The translations under genes and the position numbers were made by a program. A stretch of 64,000 nucleotides of DNA from Alphaproteobacteria bacterium (GTDB lineage Bacteria; Pseudomonadota; Alphaproteobacteria; Caulobacterales; Caulobacteraceae): the NCBI GenBank assembly GCA_018821435.1, contig JAHJME010000027.1, positions 62,001 to 126,000 on the forward strand, given 5' to 3'. This document shows positions 33,135 through 42,676 of the stretch, piece after piece (positions within the stretch are counted from its first letter, which is position 1; each line of letters starts with the position of its first letter). The notes under the pieces were generated by a model that was given only the letters and a program-made list of their open reading frames with translations, made no database searches and had not been told where the DNA came from.

Positions 33135-34786
33135 GGCGGCGCATCCTGCTGGTCGGCGCGACGGGCGCGTTCGGCGCGCGCCTCGCGCATCTGCTGGCCG
33201 CCTGGGATGTCGACCTGGTCCTGGCCGCCCGGCGCGTCGGCCCGCTGAACGCGCTGGCGGCCCAGCTTGAAGGGCCGGCGCATATCGAGATCGCGCCCCT
33301 CGATCGCGACAGCCCCGACCTTGCGGCGTTGAGACCCTGGGCGGTGGTCGATGCGGCGGGGCCGTTCCAGTCGAGCGACCTGCGGCTGGCCCAGGCCGCT
33401 ATCGCCGCCGGCGCACACTATGTCGACATCGCCGACGGGCGCGATTTCGTAGCGGCGTTTCCCGACGCCCTCGACGGCGCGGCCCGCGCGGCGGGCGTCC
33501 TCGCGGTCACGGGGGCAAGCTCCACGCCGGCGCTGTCCAGCGCCGCCCTGGACCACCTGACGGCGGGGTGGCAGGCGGTCGAGGCCGCGCGGGTGACGAT
33601 ATCGCCGGGGGCGCGGGCGCCGCGCGGTCGATCGGTGATCCTGGCGATCCTCTCCTATGTCGGTCGGCCAGTGCGGGTCTTCGCGGACGGCGGCTGGACC
33701 GCGCGGCCCGGCTGGAGCGGCCTGCGGCGGGTCTACATCCCCGGTCTTGGCCGGCGCTGGGCGTCGCTGTGCGAAACCCCCGACCTGGACATGATCCCGC
33801 AGCGCTTCGCGGTCCGGCGCGAAGGGCTGTTCCTGGCCGGGCTGGAACTGGGCTGGATGCACATCGGGCTGTGGCTGCTGAGCTGGCCGGTCCGCTGGGG
33901 CCTGCTCCGCGACCTGCGTCCGCTGGCCGAGCCGCTACGCGCGGCGGCGGGCGTTGCAGCGGTCTTCGGATCGGACCGCGGCGGCATGGCGGTCGAGGCC
34001 GAAGGGCAGGGCGCCGACGGCGCGCCACGCCGCGCCCGCTGGTCGCTCGCGGCCGAAGAGGGCGCAGGGCCGAACGTGCCGGTCGCGGCGGCGGCGGCCG
34101 TCCTGCGCGGGCTGATGGACGGCCGGATCATGGCGCGCGGCGCGCAGGCCTGCGTCGGCGTGCTGGACCTGAGCGAGATCCTGCGCGAGCTTTCGCACCT
34201 GCCGATCCGCACCGATGCGCTCAGCGTCGCGACCGGCGAAAAGGTCCTCTTCCGCCGGGTCCTCGGCGACCGCTTCGAAGGTCTGCCGCCCACGGTGCGC
34301 GAGATCCACGGATCGGACCGGCGGGTCCTGCTCAAGGGTCGTGGACGGGCGCGGGGCGCCGGGAACCCGCTGGCGCGGGTCGCTCGTGCGTTCCTGGGAC
34401 TCCCAAACCCCGGCGCCTATCCGCGCATCGCCGTCACCGTCGCGCCGGACGCCACGGGCGAAGCCTGGACCCGCGCCTTCGGGGCGGGCGCCTTCAACTC
34501 GCATCTGCGGCCGGGCCGCGAGATTGGGCAGTTCGAGGAGCGGTTCGGCCCGCTGCGATTCACCTTCGAAGCCGATTCCACGCCGAACGGCTTCCGCTGG
34601 CGGTTCGTCGAGTGCCGGGCGGGGCCACTGGTTCTGCCGAGGTTCCTGGCTCCAAGCATCCGCGCCCGCGCCTTCGAGGCCGGCGGGACCTATCGGTTCA
34701 GCGTCGCCGTCGCTCACCCGATGATCGGACTGCTGTTTGCCTACGCGGGCCGGCTGACGTCGCCCTCCATCGCCTCGCGCGACTGA
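33131..34786 (+). CDS. Saccharopine-dehydrogenase-like Rossmann protein with C-terminal DUF4166
   Basis: 551 residues from the GTG at 33131, overlapping the DCC stop by 4 bases. The N-terminal NAD-binding fold (RRRILLVGATGAFGARLAHLLAAWDVDLVLAARR, then VVDAAGPFQSSDLRLAQAAIAAGAHYVDIADGRDFV) resembles the saccharopine dehydrogenase superfamily. A central membrane-associated segment (GLELGWMHIGLWLLSWPVRWGLL) follows, and the last 190 residues (PPTVREIHGSDRRVLLKGRG...FNSHLRPGREIGQFEERFGPLRFTFEADSTPNGFRWRFVECRAGPLVLPRFLAPSIRARAFEAGGTYRFSV) are a DUF4166 domain. Function unknown; possibly an oxidoreductase acting on a membrane lipid. Confidence 0.8.
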   Translation: MRRRILLVGATGAFGARLAHLLAAWDVDLVLAARRVGPLNALAAQLEGPAHIEIAPLDRDSPDLAALRPWAVVDAAGPFQSSDLRLAQAAIAAGAHYVDIADGRDFVAAFPDALDGAARAAGVLAVTGASSTPALSSAALDHLTAGWQAVEAARVTISPGARAPRGRSVILAILSYVGRPVRVFADGGWTARPGWSGLRRVYIPGLGRRWASLCETPDLDMIPQRFAVRREGLFLAGLELGWMHIGLWLLSWPVRWGLLRDLRPLAEPLRAAAGVAAVFGSDRGGMAVEAEGQGADGAPRRARWSLAAEEGAGPNVPVAAAAAVLRGLMDGRIMARGAQACVGVLDLSEILRELSHLPIRTDALSVATGEKVLFRRVLGDRFEGLPPTVREIHGSDRRVLLKGRGRARGAGNPLARVARAFLGLPNPGAYPRIAVTVAPDATGEAWTRAFGAGAFNSHLRPGREIGQFEERFGPLRFTFEADSTPNGFRWRFVECRAGPLVLPRFLAPSIRARAFEAGGTYRFSVAVAHPMIGLLFAYAGRLTSPSIASRD

Positions 34787-34925
34787 AAGTTCGCCGACAT
34801 CCACGGCGTTCGACGAGCCTGGTTTCGCCGGTCGGACGACCGTCCTAGAGATCGCTCAGTCCGCGGCTGGCCGCGACGCCGCGATGCGCTAGCATCCCTC
34901 GACCTATCCGGAGACGCCCCCACCG

Positions 34926-36539
34926 ATGCTCGCGCTGATGATGGACCGCCCGCTGACGCTGCCGTCGATCCTGGAGCATGCGGCGCTCTATCATGGCGAC
35001 CGCGAGGTGGTGACGCGGACCGTCGAGGGGCCGATCCATCGGTACGGCTACCGCGACGCGCTGAGCCGGGCCAAGAAGATGGCCAAGGCCTTGCTGGCGC
35101 TGGGTGTGAAGCCGGGCGACCGGGTGGCGACCCTGGCCTGGAGCACGCACCGGCATTTCGAGCTCTATTTCGCGGTCACCGGCATCGGCGCCGTGCTGCA
35201 CACGATCAACCCGCGCCTGCACCCGGACCAAGTGGTGTGGGTGGCCGACCACGCCGAGGACAGCCTGCTGCTGTTCGACATCACCTTCTCCGAGCTGGTG
35301 GCCGAGGTCGGGCCAAAGATGGCGAGCGTGAAGACGTTCGTGGCCATGACAGACGCCGCCCACGCGCCGCCCGGCGTGCCGGTCTACGAGGACCTGCTGG
35401 CCGCTCAGACCGACGACTTGGCATGGCCGGACGTGGATGAGCGGCAGGCGTCCGGCCTCTGCTACACCTCCGGCACCACGGGCAATCCCAAGGGGGTGCT
35501 CTACGGCCATCGCTCGACAGTGCTGCACGCCCTGGCCCTGGCCCTGCCGGACGCCTTTGATCTCTCCGCCCGCGACGTGGTGATGCCCTGCGCGCAGATG
35601 TATCACGCCAACGCCTGGTGCACGCCGTACGCCGCCCCGCTGGTGGGGGCCAAGCTGGTGCTGCCGGGCCGCGCGCTGGACGGTCCCAGCGTCTGCGAAC
35701 TGATGGCGGACGAAGACGTGAGCTTCGTCCTGGGCGTGCCGACCATCTGGGTGGGCGTGGCCGACCACCTGGACCAGACCGGCGGCCAGCTCTCCTCGGT
35801 CCGCACCATCGCTATCGGCGGCTCGGCGCCCACCGCGTCGCTGATCTCGCGGATCGAGAGCCGGCTGGGCGGCAAGGTGCGTCAGATCTGGGGCATGACC
35901 GAGACTTCGCCCCTGGGCGTGATCAACACCCCGCTGCCGACCCACGCCGGCGAAAGCGAGGCGGCGACCCTCCAGCGCAAGCTGAAGCAGGGCCGGGGTC
36001 TGTGGGGCGTGGAAATGCGGATCATGGGCGAGGACGGCGCGCTGCTGCCCCGCGACGGCAAGAGCCCCGGCGCCCTGCAGGTGCGTGGGCCCTGGGTGTC
36101 CTCCGCCTATTTCAAGCAGGACGGGGCGACGGCGTTCACCGACGACGGCTGGTTCGACACCGGCGACATCGCCACCCTGGACCCCGAGGGCTACCTGCGC
36201 CTGACCGATCGGGCCAAGGACGTGATCAAGTCGGGCGGCGAGTGGATCTCGACCCTCGACCTGGAGGACGCCGTCTGCTCGCACCCGGCGGTCGCCATGG
36301 CGGCGGCCGTCGGAATCCCGCACCCCAAGTGGGACGAGCGTCCGCTGCTGCTGGTGGTGCTGCGTCCCGGCCAGACCGCCGACCCCGAGGTGCTGAAGGC
36401 GCACGTCGCCGAACGGGTGGCCAAATGGTGGACTCCTGACGAGGTGCGGATCGTCGACAGCCTGCCCATCGGACCGACCGGCAAGGTGCTGAAACGCGAG
36501 TTGCGTGATGCGCTGGCGACACAGGTGCCTGCCGTATGA
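34926..36539 (+). CDS. Medium/long-chain acyl-CoA synthetase
   Basis: 537 residues. An AMP-forming ligase that activates fatty acids with ATP and CoA. The motifs are the P-loop-like SGLCYTSGTTGNPKGVLYGHRS, QIWGMTETSPLG (A5), DGWFDTGDIATLDPEGYLRLTDRAKDVIKSGGEWIS (A7-A8) and the C-terminal PTGKVLKRELRD with the catalytic lysine. The N-terminus MMDRPLTLPSILEHAALYHGDREVV is that of the AlkK/medium-chain ligase group. An alpha/beta hydrolase follows 88 bases later. Confidence 0.92.
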   Translation: MLALMMDRPLTLPSILEHAALYHGDREVVTRTVEGPIHRYGYRDALSRAKKMAKALLALGVKPGDRVATLAWSTHRHFELYFAVTGIGAVLHTINPRLHPDQVVWVADHAEDSLLLFDITFSELVAEVGPKMASVKTFVAMTDAAHAPPGVPVYEDLLAAQTDDLAWPDVDERQASGLCYTSGTTGNPKGVLYGHRSTVLHALALALPDAFDLSARDVVMPCAQMYHANAWCTPYAAPLVGAKLVLPGRALDGPSVCELMADEDVSFVLGVPTIWVGVADHLDQTGGQLSSVRTIAIGGSAPTASLISRIESRLGGKVRQIWGMTETSPLGVINTPLPTHAGESEAATLQRKLKQGRGLWGVEMRIMGEDGALLPRDGKSPGALQVRGPWVSSAYFKQDGATAFTDDGWFDTGDIATLDPEGYLRLTDRAKDVIKSGGEWISTLDLEDAVCSHPAVAMAAAVGIPHPKWDERPLLLVVLRPGQTADPEVLKAHVAERVAKWWTPDEVRIVDSLPIGPTGKVLKRELRDALATQVPAV

Positions 36540-36627
36540 GCCGCATGACCGAAAGCTAACAGAACCGAGCCTTGAACCGCGCGTTAGCGTCTCCAGGTGA
36601 CAGTGTGGTTCAAGTCGGAGGTCGGGC

Positions 36628-37557
36628 GTGCAGCGGAAGCGTCCTAAGGGGCTGATTGCGATGGGCTGGGCGGCGGTTGAGGCCGCCGCCAAGGGGCGGA
36701 CCGAGCATACGCCCATGGCCTCGGACTACCCCGACACCGTCGTGCGCCGGACCAGTTTCATGTCCGGCGGCGGACATGGCTGGCGCATTTCGGCGATCGA
36801 GACCCCGCGTATCGTCCCCGCGCCCTGGAAGATCGTGGTCATCACCGGCGCCCCGTCGTGGGCGGAGTACTGGGCGGAGACCCTGGCGGAACTGCCGCAG
36901 GACCGCGAGATGATCGTCGTCGACCGTCCCGGCTATGCCGCGTCCGAGCCGCTGCACCCCGTCACCGACATCCGCGTCCAGGCCGAAGCGCTGGCCCCGG
37001 TGCTGAAGGCCGCGCCGGGCCAGAAGGTGCTGCTGGTCGGCCAGAGCTATGGCGCGGCTATTGCCTCGATCATGACCGAGCAGAACCCCGGCAAGGTGGC
37101 CGGTCTGGTCCTGCTGTCCGGCTTCTTCGGCGAGGCTGGCCCGACCGCGCGCTGGCTGCTGGACCTGGGCGGCAAGGCGCTGAAGATGATCCCGCGCGAC
37201 CTGCGCCACGCCGTCATCGAGGTCACCGGCCAGAAGCCGCAGCTGCGCCACGCCAAGCGGGCGCTGGGCAAGGTCAATGTGCCGATCCACATCATCCACG
37301 GCGACAAGGACGACTTCGCGCCGCTGGAGGCGGCCGAGCGCCTCGCCGCCGAGACTGTGACCCGGCGCCCGATCCGCGTCGTCCGCACGGAGGGAGCCAA
37401 CCACTTCCTGAACGACGGGCCGGCCGAGATCCTGATCGCCGCCATCGAGGCCTGCATTCCGCAGGCGAACGCGGGTGGCTGGACGTTCCGCTGGCCGAAG
37501 CTGCCGGCGCTTTGGCCGATGAAGTTGGGTAAGGCCGCGCCGCTACAAGTGGGCTAA
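36628..37557 (+). CDS. Alpha/beta hydrolase
   Basis: 309 residues from the GTG at 36628, with GGAGG ten bases ahead. The hydrolase core shows VVITGAPSWAEYWAETLAELPQDREMIVVDRPGYAASEPL, the nucleophile elbow VGQSYGAAIASIM, an acid in IIHGDKDDFAPLEAAERL and a histidine in EGANHFLNDGPAEIL. The substrate is unknown. The stop overlaps the convergent chrA stop by 4 bases. Confidence 0.83.
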   Translation: MQRKRPKGLIAMGWAAVEAAAKGRTEHTPMASDYPDTVVRRTSFMSGGGHGWRISAIETPRIVPAPWKIVVITGAPSWAEYWAETLAELPQDREMIVVDRPGYAASEPLHPVTDIRVQAEALAPVLKAAPGQKVLLVGQSYGAAIASIMTEQNPGKVAGLVLLSGFFGEAGPTARWLLDLGGKALKMIPRDLRHAVIEVTGQKPQLRHAKRALGKVNVPIHIIHGDKDDFAPLEAAERLAAETVTRRPIRVVRTEGANHFLNDGPAEILIAAIEACIPQANAGGWTFRWPKLPALWPMKLGKAAPLQVG

Positions 37558-38759
37558 CGCAGCAGCAGGCCCGTCGCGACGGCGAAGCCGATCACAACCA
37601 GCCAGGGCGGCATTTTGGCGACCTGGAGGAAGACGAACGCCGCGACCACCAGGGCCCAGTCGGCGGGGCGTCGGACGGTGGACATCAGCACCGGGTCCCA
37701 GAGCGCGGCGGCCAGCAGGCCCACGACGGTCGCGCCGACGCCGGCGAGAACGCCGCGCGCCCAGCCCTCACGCTTCAGCCGGTCCCAGAACGGCAGGACG
37801 CCGGTGACCAGCAGCAGGCTGGGCAGGAAGATCGAGAACAGCGCGATCAGGCCGCCGCTGATGCCGCCAGGTCCATAGCGCTGTGCGGCGCCGACGAAGC
37901 CAGCGAAGCTGAACAGCGGGCCAGGCATCGCCTGGACCACGCCATAGCCCATCAGGAAGGTCTGCTGGTTTAGCCAGCGGCGGTCGACGATCTCGCGCTC
38001 CAGCAGCGGCAGCATCACATGGCCGCCGCCGAACACCAGCGATCCGGTGCGGTAGAAGACCGAGGCCATGCCGAGGCCGGGGTTCTGCAACAGGCTGGCC
38101 AGGATCGGCAGACCCACCAGCAACAAGACGAACAGGCCCAGCGCCATCATCGCGCTGGTGCGGTCCACAGTTACGAAGGCGTCGTCCGGCGCGATCTCGG
38201 CCGGCGCGTCGCGCAACAGCGCTAGGCCGAACAGCCCGCCGGCGATCAGGGCGCCGACCTGGGCCATGGGGCTCTGGGCGATCACCAGGCCGATCGCCGC
38301 GCCGATCGCCATGCCGGCCCGAACCGGCCCGACGGCCAGGGTCCGGGCCATCTGGATCACCGCCTGCAGCACCACGGCCGCCGCCGCGATCTTCAGGCCA
38401 TGGATCCAGCCGTCGCCGTAGAGCAGCGTCAGGTTAGGCGCGTAGATCGCGAAGGCGATCATCGCCGTCGCGGCGGGCAGGGTGAAGCCCGCGAAGGCGG
38501 CCAGTGCGCCGGGCAGGCCGGCCTGTCGCATGCCGATGGCCATGCCCATCTGGCTGGAGGCCGGCCCCGGCAGGAAGTGACAAAGCGCCAGCAGGTCGGC
38601 GTAGGCGGCCTCGGACAGCCAGCCCCGCTTCTCGACGAATTCCTTCCGGAAGTAGCCCAGATGCGCGACGGGTCCGCCGAACGCCGTCAGCCCCTGCCTC
38701 AGGAAAGCCAGGAACACGTCGAACGCGGAAACGGCCTTGGTGGGCTGGGCGCCATCCAT
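37554..38759 (-). CDS. chrA: Chromate transporter, two-domain form
   Basis: 401 residues from the ATG at 38759 (an upstream ATG at 38852 adds 31 non-conserved residues). It has two homologous CHR halves. The first holds FLRQGLTAFGGPVAHLGYFRKEFVEKRGWLSEAAYADLLALCHFLPGPASSQMGMAIG. The second holds FYRTGSLVFGGGHVMLPLLEREIVDRRWLNQQTFLMGYGVVQAMPGPLFSFAGFVG. About ten helices are present in all. ChrA proteins expel chromate across the inner membrane and confer resistance; sulfate is the structural analogue. Confidence 0.9.
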   Translation of the reverse strand: MDGAQPTKAVSAFDVFLAFLRQGLTAFGGPVAHLGYFRKEFVEKRGWLSEAAYADLLALCHFLPGPASSQMGMAIGMRQAGLPGALAAFAGFTLPAATAMIAFAIYAPNLTLLYGDGWIHGLKIAAAAVVLQAVIQMARTLAVGPVRAGMAIGAAIGLVIAQSPMAQVGALIAGGLFGLALLRDAPAEIAPDDAFVTVDRTSAMMALGLFVLLLVGLPILASLLQNPGLGMASVFYRTGSLVFGGGHVMLPLLEREIVDRRWLNQQTFLMGYGVVQAMPGPLFSFAGFVGAAQRYGPGGISGGLIALFSIFLPSLLLVTGVLPFWDRLKREGWARGVLAGVGATVVGLLAAALWDPVLMSTVRRPADWALVVAAFVFLQVAKMPPWLVVIGFAVATGLLLR

Positions 38760-38876
38760 GGACCCTAGATGGTTGGGTACGGCCAGCGTGTCGACCCGTT
38801 TCGCGGATAAGGACTTCCCAGCCCCATCTGAACGGCGATAAGGCTTCTGCAAATCAGCGACGAAGAGGGAAGAACC

Positions 38877-39965
38877 ATGAAGGCCGCCGTGCTGCGTGAA
38901 GTGGGCAAGCCGCTTCAGATCGAAGACGTGCTGATCTCAAAGCCCGGCCCGCACGAGGTGCTGATCCGCACCGCGGCCGCCGGCCTCTGTCACTCGGACC
39001 TGCACTTCATGCAGGGCTCGTACCCGCACCCGCTGCCCGTCGTCCTGGGCCACGAGAGCTCGGGCATCGTCGAGCAGGTCGGGTCTGAAGTTCGCACGGT
39101 GAAGCCGGGCGACCACGTGATCACCTGCCTCTCGGCCTACTGCGGCCACTGCGAGTTCTGCCTGACGGGTTCGATGAGCCTGTGCGTCTCGCCGGAAACC
39201 AAGCGCGGCAAGGACGACGAACCACGCCTGTCGGCCGCCCAGGGCCACATGCTGCAGTTCCTGAACCTGTCCTCGTTCGCCGAGCATATGCTGATCCACG
39301 AGCACGCCTGCGTGGCCATCCGCAAGGACATGCCGCTGGATGTGGCCGCCCTGATCGGCTGCTCGGTGACCACCGGCGTCGGCGCGGCGATCCACACCTC
39401 CAACGTCCGGCCCGGCGAGACGGTGGCCGTCATCGGTTGCGGCGGTGTCGGCCTGTCGGCAATCAACGGCGCGGCCATCGCGGGCGCCAGCCGGATCATC
39501 GCCATCGACACCACGCCGTCGAAGGGCAACCTGGCCAAGGAATTCGGCGCCACCGACTTCATCGACGCCTCGTCCAGCGCCGACGTAGTCAAGGAAGTGC
39601 TGGAGCTGACCAGCGGCGGCGTCCACCATTCGTTCGAGGCCATCGGCCTGGCGAAGACCGCCGAGCAGTGCTTCAACATGCTGCGCCGTGGCGGCACCGC
39701 CAACGTGATCGGCATGATCCCGGTCGGCCAGATGGTCAGCGTCATGGGCGCCGCCCTGCTGGGCGAGAAGAAGCTGCAGGGCTCGATGATGGGCTCCAAC
39801 CGCTTCCCGGTCGACATGCCCCGCTTCGTGGACTTCTACATGTCCGGCAAGCTGAAGCTGGACCACATGATCTCGCAGCGCATCAAGCTGGAGCAGGTCA
39901 ACGAGGGCTTCGAAGACATGAAGAAGGGCGAACTGGCCCGCTCGGTCATCGTCTTCGACGCCTAA
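38877..39965 (+). CDS. Zinc-dependent alcohol dehydrogenase (class III-like MDR)
   Basis: 362 residues. The catalytic zinc ligands can be placed in GLCHSDLHFMQG (Cys) and LGHESSGIVEQVG (His-Glu), and the structural zinc cysteines in SAYCGHCEFCLTGSMSLC. The NAD-binding fold shows TVAVIGCGGVGLSAINGAAIAGASRIIAIDTTPSKGNLAKEFGA. It resembles benzyl-alcohol and S-hydroxymethylglutathione-type dehydrogenases, but the exact substrate is not given by sequence. A GAGGGAAGAA ribosome site precedes the ATG. Confidence 0.9.
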   Translation: MKAAVLREVGKPLQIEDVLISKPGPHEVLIRTAAAGLCHSDLHFMQGSYPHPLPVVLGHESSGIVEQVGSEVRTVKPGDHVITCLSAYCGHCEFCLTGSMSLCVSPETKRGKDDEPRLSAAQGHMLQFLNLSSFAEHMLIHEHACVAIRKDMPLDVAALIGCSVTTGVGAAIHTSNVRPGETVAVIGCGGVGLSAINGAAIAGASRIIAIDTTPSKGNLAKEFGATDFIDASSSADVVKEVLELTSGGVHHSFEAIGLAKTAEQCFNMLRRGGTANVIGMIPVGQMVSVMGAALLGEKKLQGSMMGSNRFPVDMPRFVDFYMSGKLKLDHMISQRIKLEQVNEGFEDMKKGELARSVIVFDA

Positions 39966-39985
39966 GCCACGCCCGCCTGGCGCGC

Positions 39986-40807
39986 TCAGGAGTATCCGTA
40001 GCGCGCCAGGTAGGGGTAGGCCTGAATATTGGGCGGCCGCCTGTCGTCAGGCCCGCTCACCTCGGTAAGCCCCCACACATTCTCCACGCCGGGCGGCAGC
40101 GCCACGACATTGGCGTCGCCGACGCCCGCGTTCGTCGGCGTGTCCTTCTCGGACTGTGGCGTGACGAATGGCGCGTAGAACCAGTAGACGCGGTAGCCGT
40201 TTCCCAGGAGCGTCGCGATCACCTCGGCCGCCGTCTTCGGATGCTGGATGGTCGCCTCCGCCAGCCAGATCGCCTTTCGGGCCTGCAGCAGGCGCGCGGC
40301 GCCTTTCAGCACTTCGGTCTCGAAGCCCTCGACGTCGATCTTGATCAACGCGGTGTCTTCCGGCGCGATCTCATCGAGCGTCAGCATTCGGACCGCCTCG
40401 GTGCGGCCGGTGTTGGCGCTGAAGCCCAGCGTTCCGAAGTTGGCCTTCTCCTCCAATGACAGGGTGGGAAACTCCACGATGCCGCGCACGGGACCCGCGG
40501 CGGCATGGTGGACCTCCGTGTTGTGGAGGCCGTTCAGCAGGGCGTTGGCGGCCAGGACGCCATGCAGGCCGCGGTGCGCCTCGATGCAGATGACTTTCCA
40601 GTCCGGCTTCGCGCGGGCGAAGGGGAGGGCGATCGCGCCGATATTGGCCCCCACGTCGATCAGCGCGCCGGCGCCGCCAGCCATCTCGACCAGGAAGTCG
40701 AGCTCCACACGGGCGAATTCGCCGTGGCGCCGCAGCGATGCGCCCACGACCTGATCGCCGCGCGGGAAAACGAAATCGAGACCGTAGGCCGTGGTGCGAT
40801 CGAGCAT
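39986..40807 (-). CDS. FkbM family methyltransferase (second copy)
   Basis: 273 residues. The SAM site is GALIDVGANIGAIALPFARAKPDWKVICIEAHRGLHGVLAAN, and the FkbM signature is EDTALIKIDVEGFETEVLKGAARLLQARKAIWLAEATI. It is only loosely like the copy at 31.9 kb, so the two are not a recent duplication. It converges with the alcohol dehydrogenase, 20 bases apart. Probably modifies a sugar or cell-surface glycan; the target is unknown. Confidence 0.82.
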   Translation of the reverse strand: MLDRTTAYGLDFVFPRGDQVVGASLRRHGEFARVELDFLVEMAGGAGALIDVGANIGAIALPFARAKPDWKVICIEAHRGLHGVLAANALLNGLHNTEVHHAAAGPVRGIVEFPTLSLEEKANFGTLGFSANTGRTEAVRMLTLDEIAPEDTALIKIDVEGFETEVLKGAARLLQARKAIWLAEATIQHPKTAAEVIATLLGNGYRVYWFYAPFVTPQSEKDTPTNAGVGDANVVALPPGVENVWGLTEVSGPDDRRPPNIQAYPYLARYGYS

Positions 40808-40850
40808 CTTGGGCAGATACCAGAAGCGCTCCCGACCGCGATACAGCCCT

Positions 40851-42170
40851 CTATTCGGCCGCCGCCAGTTTCACCGGGCTGCCGCCATCGGCCAGCAGCC
40901 GTTCCAGCCGGCCTTTCTCGGCCCGGAAGCGGGTCAGTTCCGCGCCGGCCAGCACCGTGCCCTGAGGCACCTTGGCGCCCACCGGGTTCACGCGACGGCC
41001 CCGCTGCCAAACCTCGTAGTGCAGGTGCGGGCCGGTCGACATGCCGGTGGTGCCGACGAAGGCCACCACCTGGCCCTGGCGCACCTTCATGCCGGGCCGC
41101 AGCCCCTTGGCGTAGCGCGAGAGGTGCGCGTAGCCGGTATCCAAGCCGTTGGCGTGGCGGATCTGCAGCCAGTTGCCATAGCCGCCCCAGCGGCCCGCCT
41201 TCACCACCACCCCGTCGCCGGCGGCCAGCACCGGCGTGCCGGACCCCGCGCCGAAGTCCACGCCCTGGTGGGCGCGGGCATAGCCCAGGATCGGATGGCG
41301 CCGCTTGCCGAAGCCCGAGGTCAGCCGCGCGCCATCCACCGGCGTGCGCAGCAGGAAGCCGCGGATGTTCTTGCCGTCCTCGTCGAAGTATTCGGCGTCG
41401 CCGCCGTCACGCTCGAAGCGGAAGAATTTGACCCCGTGCAGTTCGGCGTACTCGAGGTCGCCGGTCTCGATGGTGCGGCCGCTCTCGGTGACCTTGCGGT
41501 CGAACACCAGGCGAAAGTCGTCGCCGGGCTGGATGTCGCGCTGGAAGTCCAGCTTGTGGGCGAACAGCTTGGCCACCTGGGCGGTGATGGCCGGGGTGGC
41601 GCCCAGGCGCTGGGCGCTCTCGTAGAGCGAGCCGTGGATCTCGCCGTCGGCCACCGTGGTCTCGGCGGTGACCTTCTCCTCCAGGGCGCGTAGCCGGAGC
41701 GCCCCGTCGAACGTGCGCGACAGGGTCACCGCGCTGGCCGGGCCGGTGCGCAGCGACAGGCCGATCAGGCGCGCGGGCCGATCGTCGCCGCGCGGCTGGG
41801 CGACGGCGGCGTCGAAGTCGAGGCCGGCCTTGATGTTGACGGTGTCCATCGCCCGGCCCAGGGCGTCCACCGCCTGGCGGGCCTCGGCGGCCGTGACGCC
41901 GGCGCGCTGGACGGCGCGCTCCAGGGTCTCGCCGGGCCGGACCTCCAGCGCCACGTTGCGCGGGCGGGCATAGCCGGGCTGGGCTTCGGCCTGGGTGAAC
42001 GCGGCGTGCTGAAGGGCGGCGGCGGCCTCGGGCGCCAGGACCACGGCGTCGGCCTTGTCCAGGCGCGCGGCCACCTGCCAGCCGATCAGGCCGGCGCAGA
42101 TGGCGACGGTCCCGGCGGCCAGGCCGGAGGCGAGGCGGATGGGGAACTTGCCCGGCTTGAAGATCTGCAT
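40851..42170 (-). CDS. Membrane-anchored M23 (LytM) peptidoglycan endopeptidase
   Basis: 439 residues from the ATG at 42170 (ATG at 42188 adds six). One N-terminal helix (IRLASGLAAGTVAICAGLIGWQVAA) anchors a periplasmic region with an OapA/LysM-like segment (NVALEVRPGETLERAVQRAGVTAAEARQAVDALGRAMD) and a C-terminal M23 domain. The zinc ligands are in RAHQGVDFGAGSGTPVLA (His, Asp) and GPHLHYEVWQRGRRVNP (HxH), all present, so the enzyme should be active against peptide cross-links in the cell wall. Confidence 0.88.
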   Translation of the reverse strand: MQIFKPGKFPIRLASGLAAGTVAICAGLIGWQVAARLDKADAVVLAPEAAAALQHAAFTQAEAQPGYARPRNVALEVRPGETLERAVQRAGVTAAEARQAVDALGRAMDTVNIKAGLDFDAAVAQPRGDDRPARLIGLSLRTGPASAVTLSRTFDGALRLRALEEKVTAETTVADGEIHGSLYESAQRLGATPAITAQVAKLFAHKLDFQRDIQPGDDFRLVFDRKVTESGRTIETGDLEYAELHGVKFFRFERDGGDAEYFDEDGKNIRGFLLRTPVDGARLTSGFGKRRHPILGYARAHQGVDFGAGSGTPVLAAGDGVVVKAGRWGGYGNWLQIRHANGLDTGYAHLSRYAKGLRPGMKVRQGQVVAFVGTTGMSTGPHLHYEVWQRGRRVNPVGAKVPQGTVLAGAELTRFRAEKGRLERLLADGGSPVKLAAAE

Positions 42171-42297
42171 CGCACCCCCGGATAACAACCGTGCGCGGCC
42201 CTGGACGCGCAGGGCCGGGTAAGCGCCCCCCGGCGCCCCAGCAGTCGAGGCTCACAGTGACCGGAACGTGGCGAGCCGCGCGCCCGGTCGAATTGTC

Positions 42298-42648
42298 TCA
42301 GATGAGACCCAGCACAAGCTCCGCGGGCCGGCACAACGCCGCGCCCTTGGAGGTCACCACGATAGGCCGATTCACCAGGATCGGATCGATGATCATGGCG
42401 GCGATCAGCGCCTCGTCCGAGGCGTTGGGGTCGCTCAGGCCCAGGTCGTCGGCCTTGGTGCCGTTGGTGCGCAGGATGTCGTGCGCGCCGGCCCCCATCC
42501 GAGTCAGGATGTCTTCCAGCTGCGGGCGGGTCCAACCGGCCTTCAGGTACTCGACGACGGTGGGCTCGAGCCCCTTCTCGCGCAGCAGCGCCAGCGTGTT
42601 GCGCGAGGTTCCACAATTCGGGTTGTGGTAGATCGTGACGCTACTCAT
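42298..42648 (-). CDS. ArsC-family reductase
   Basis: 116 residues, thioredoxin-fold arsenate reductase type. The catalytic cysteine sits in IYHNPNCGTSRNTLALLREKG, and the family arginines appear in the MIIDPILVNRPIVVTSKGAALCRPAELV segment. The length and the NCGTS site favour a true glutaredoxin-linked arsenate reductase over the Spx/YffB group. No arsenite pump or arsR lies beside it, so it may be a stand-alone housekeeping copy. Confidence 0.8.
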   Translation of the reverse strand: MSSVTIYHNPNCGTSRNTLALLREKGLEPTVVEYLKAGWTRPQLEDILTRMGAGAHDILRTNGTKADDLGLSDPNASDEALIAAMIIDPILVNRPIVVTSKGAALCRPAELVLGLI

Positions 42649-42676
42649 GCCGTCGAATTAGCCCCTCACGCCGCGA

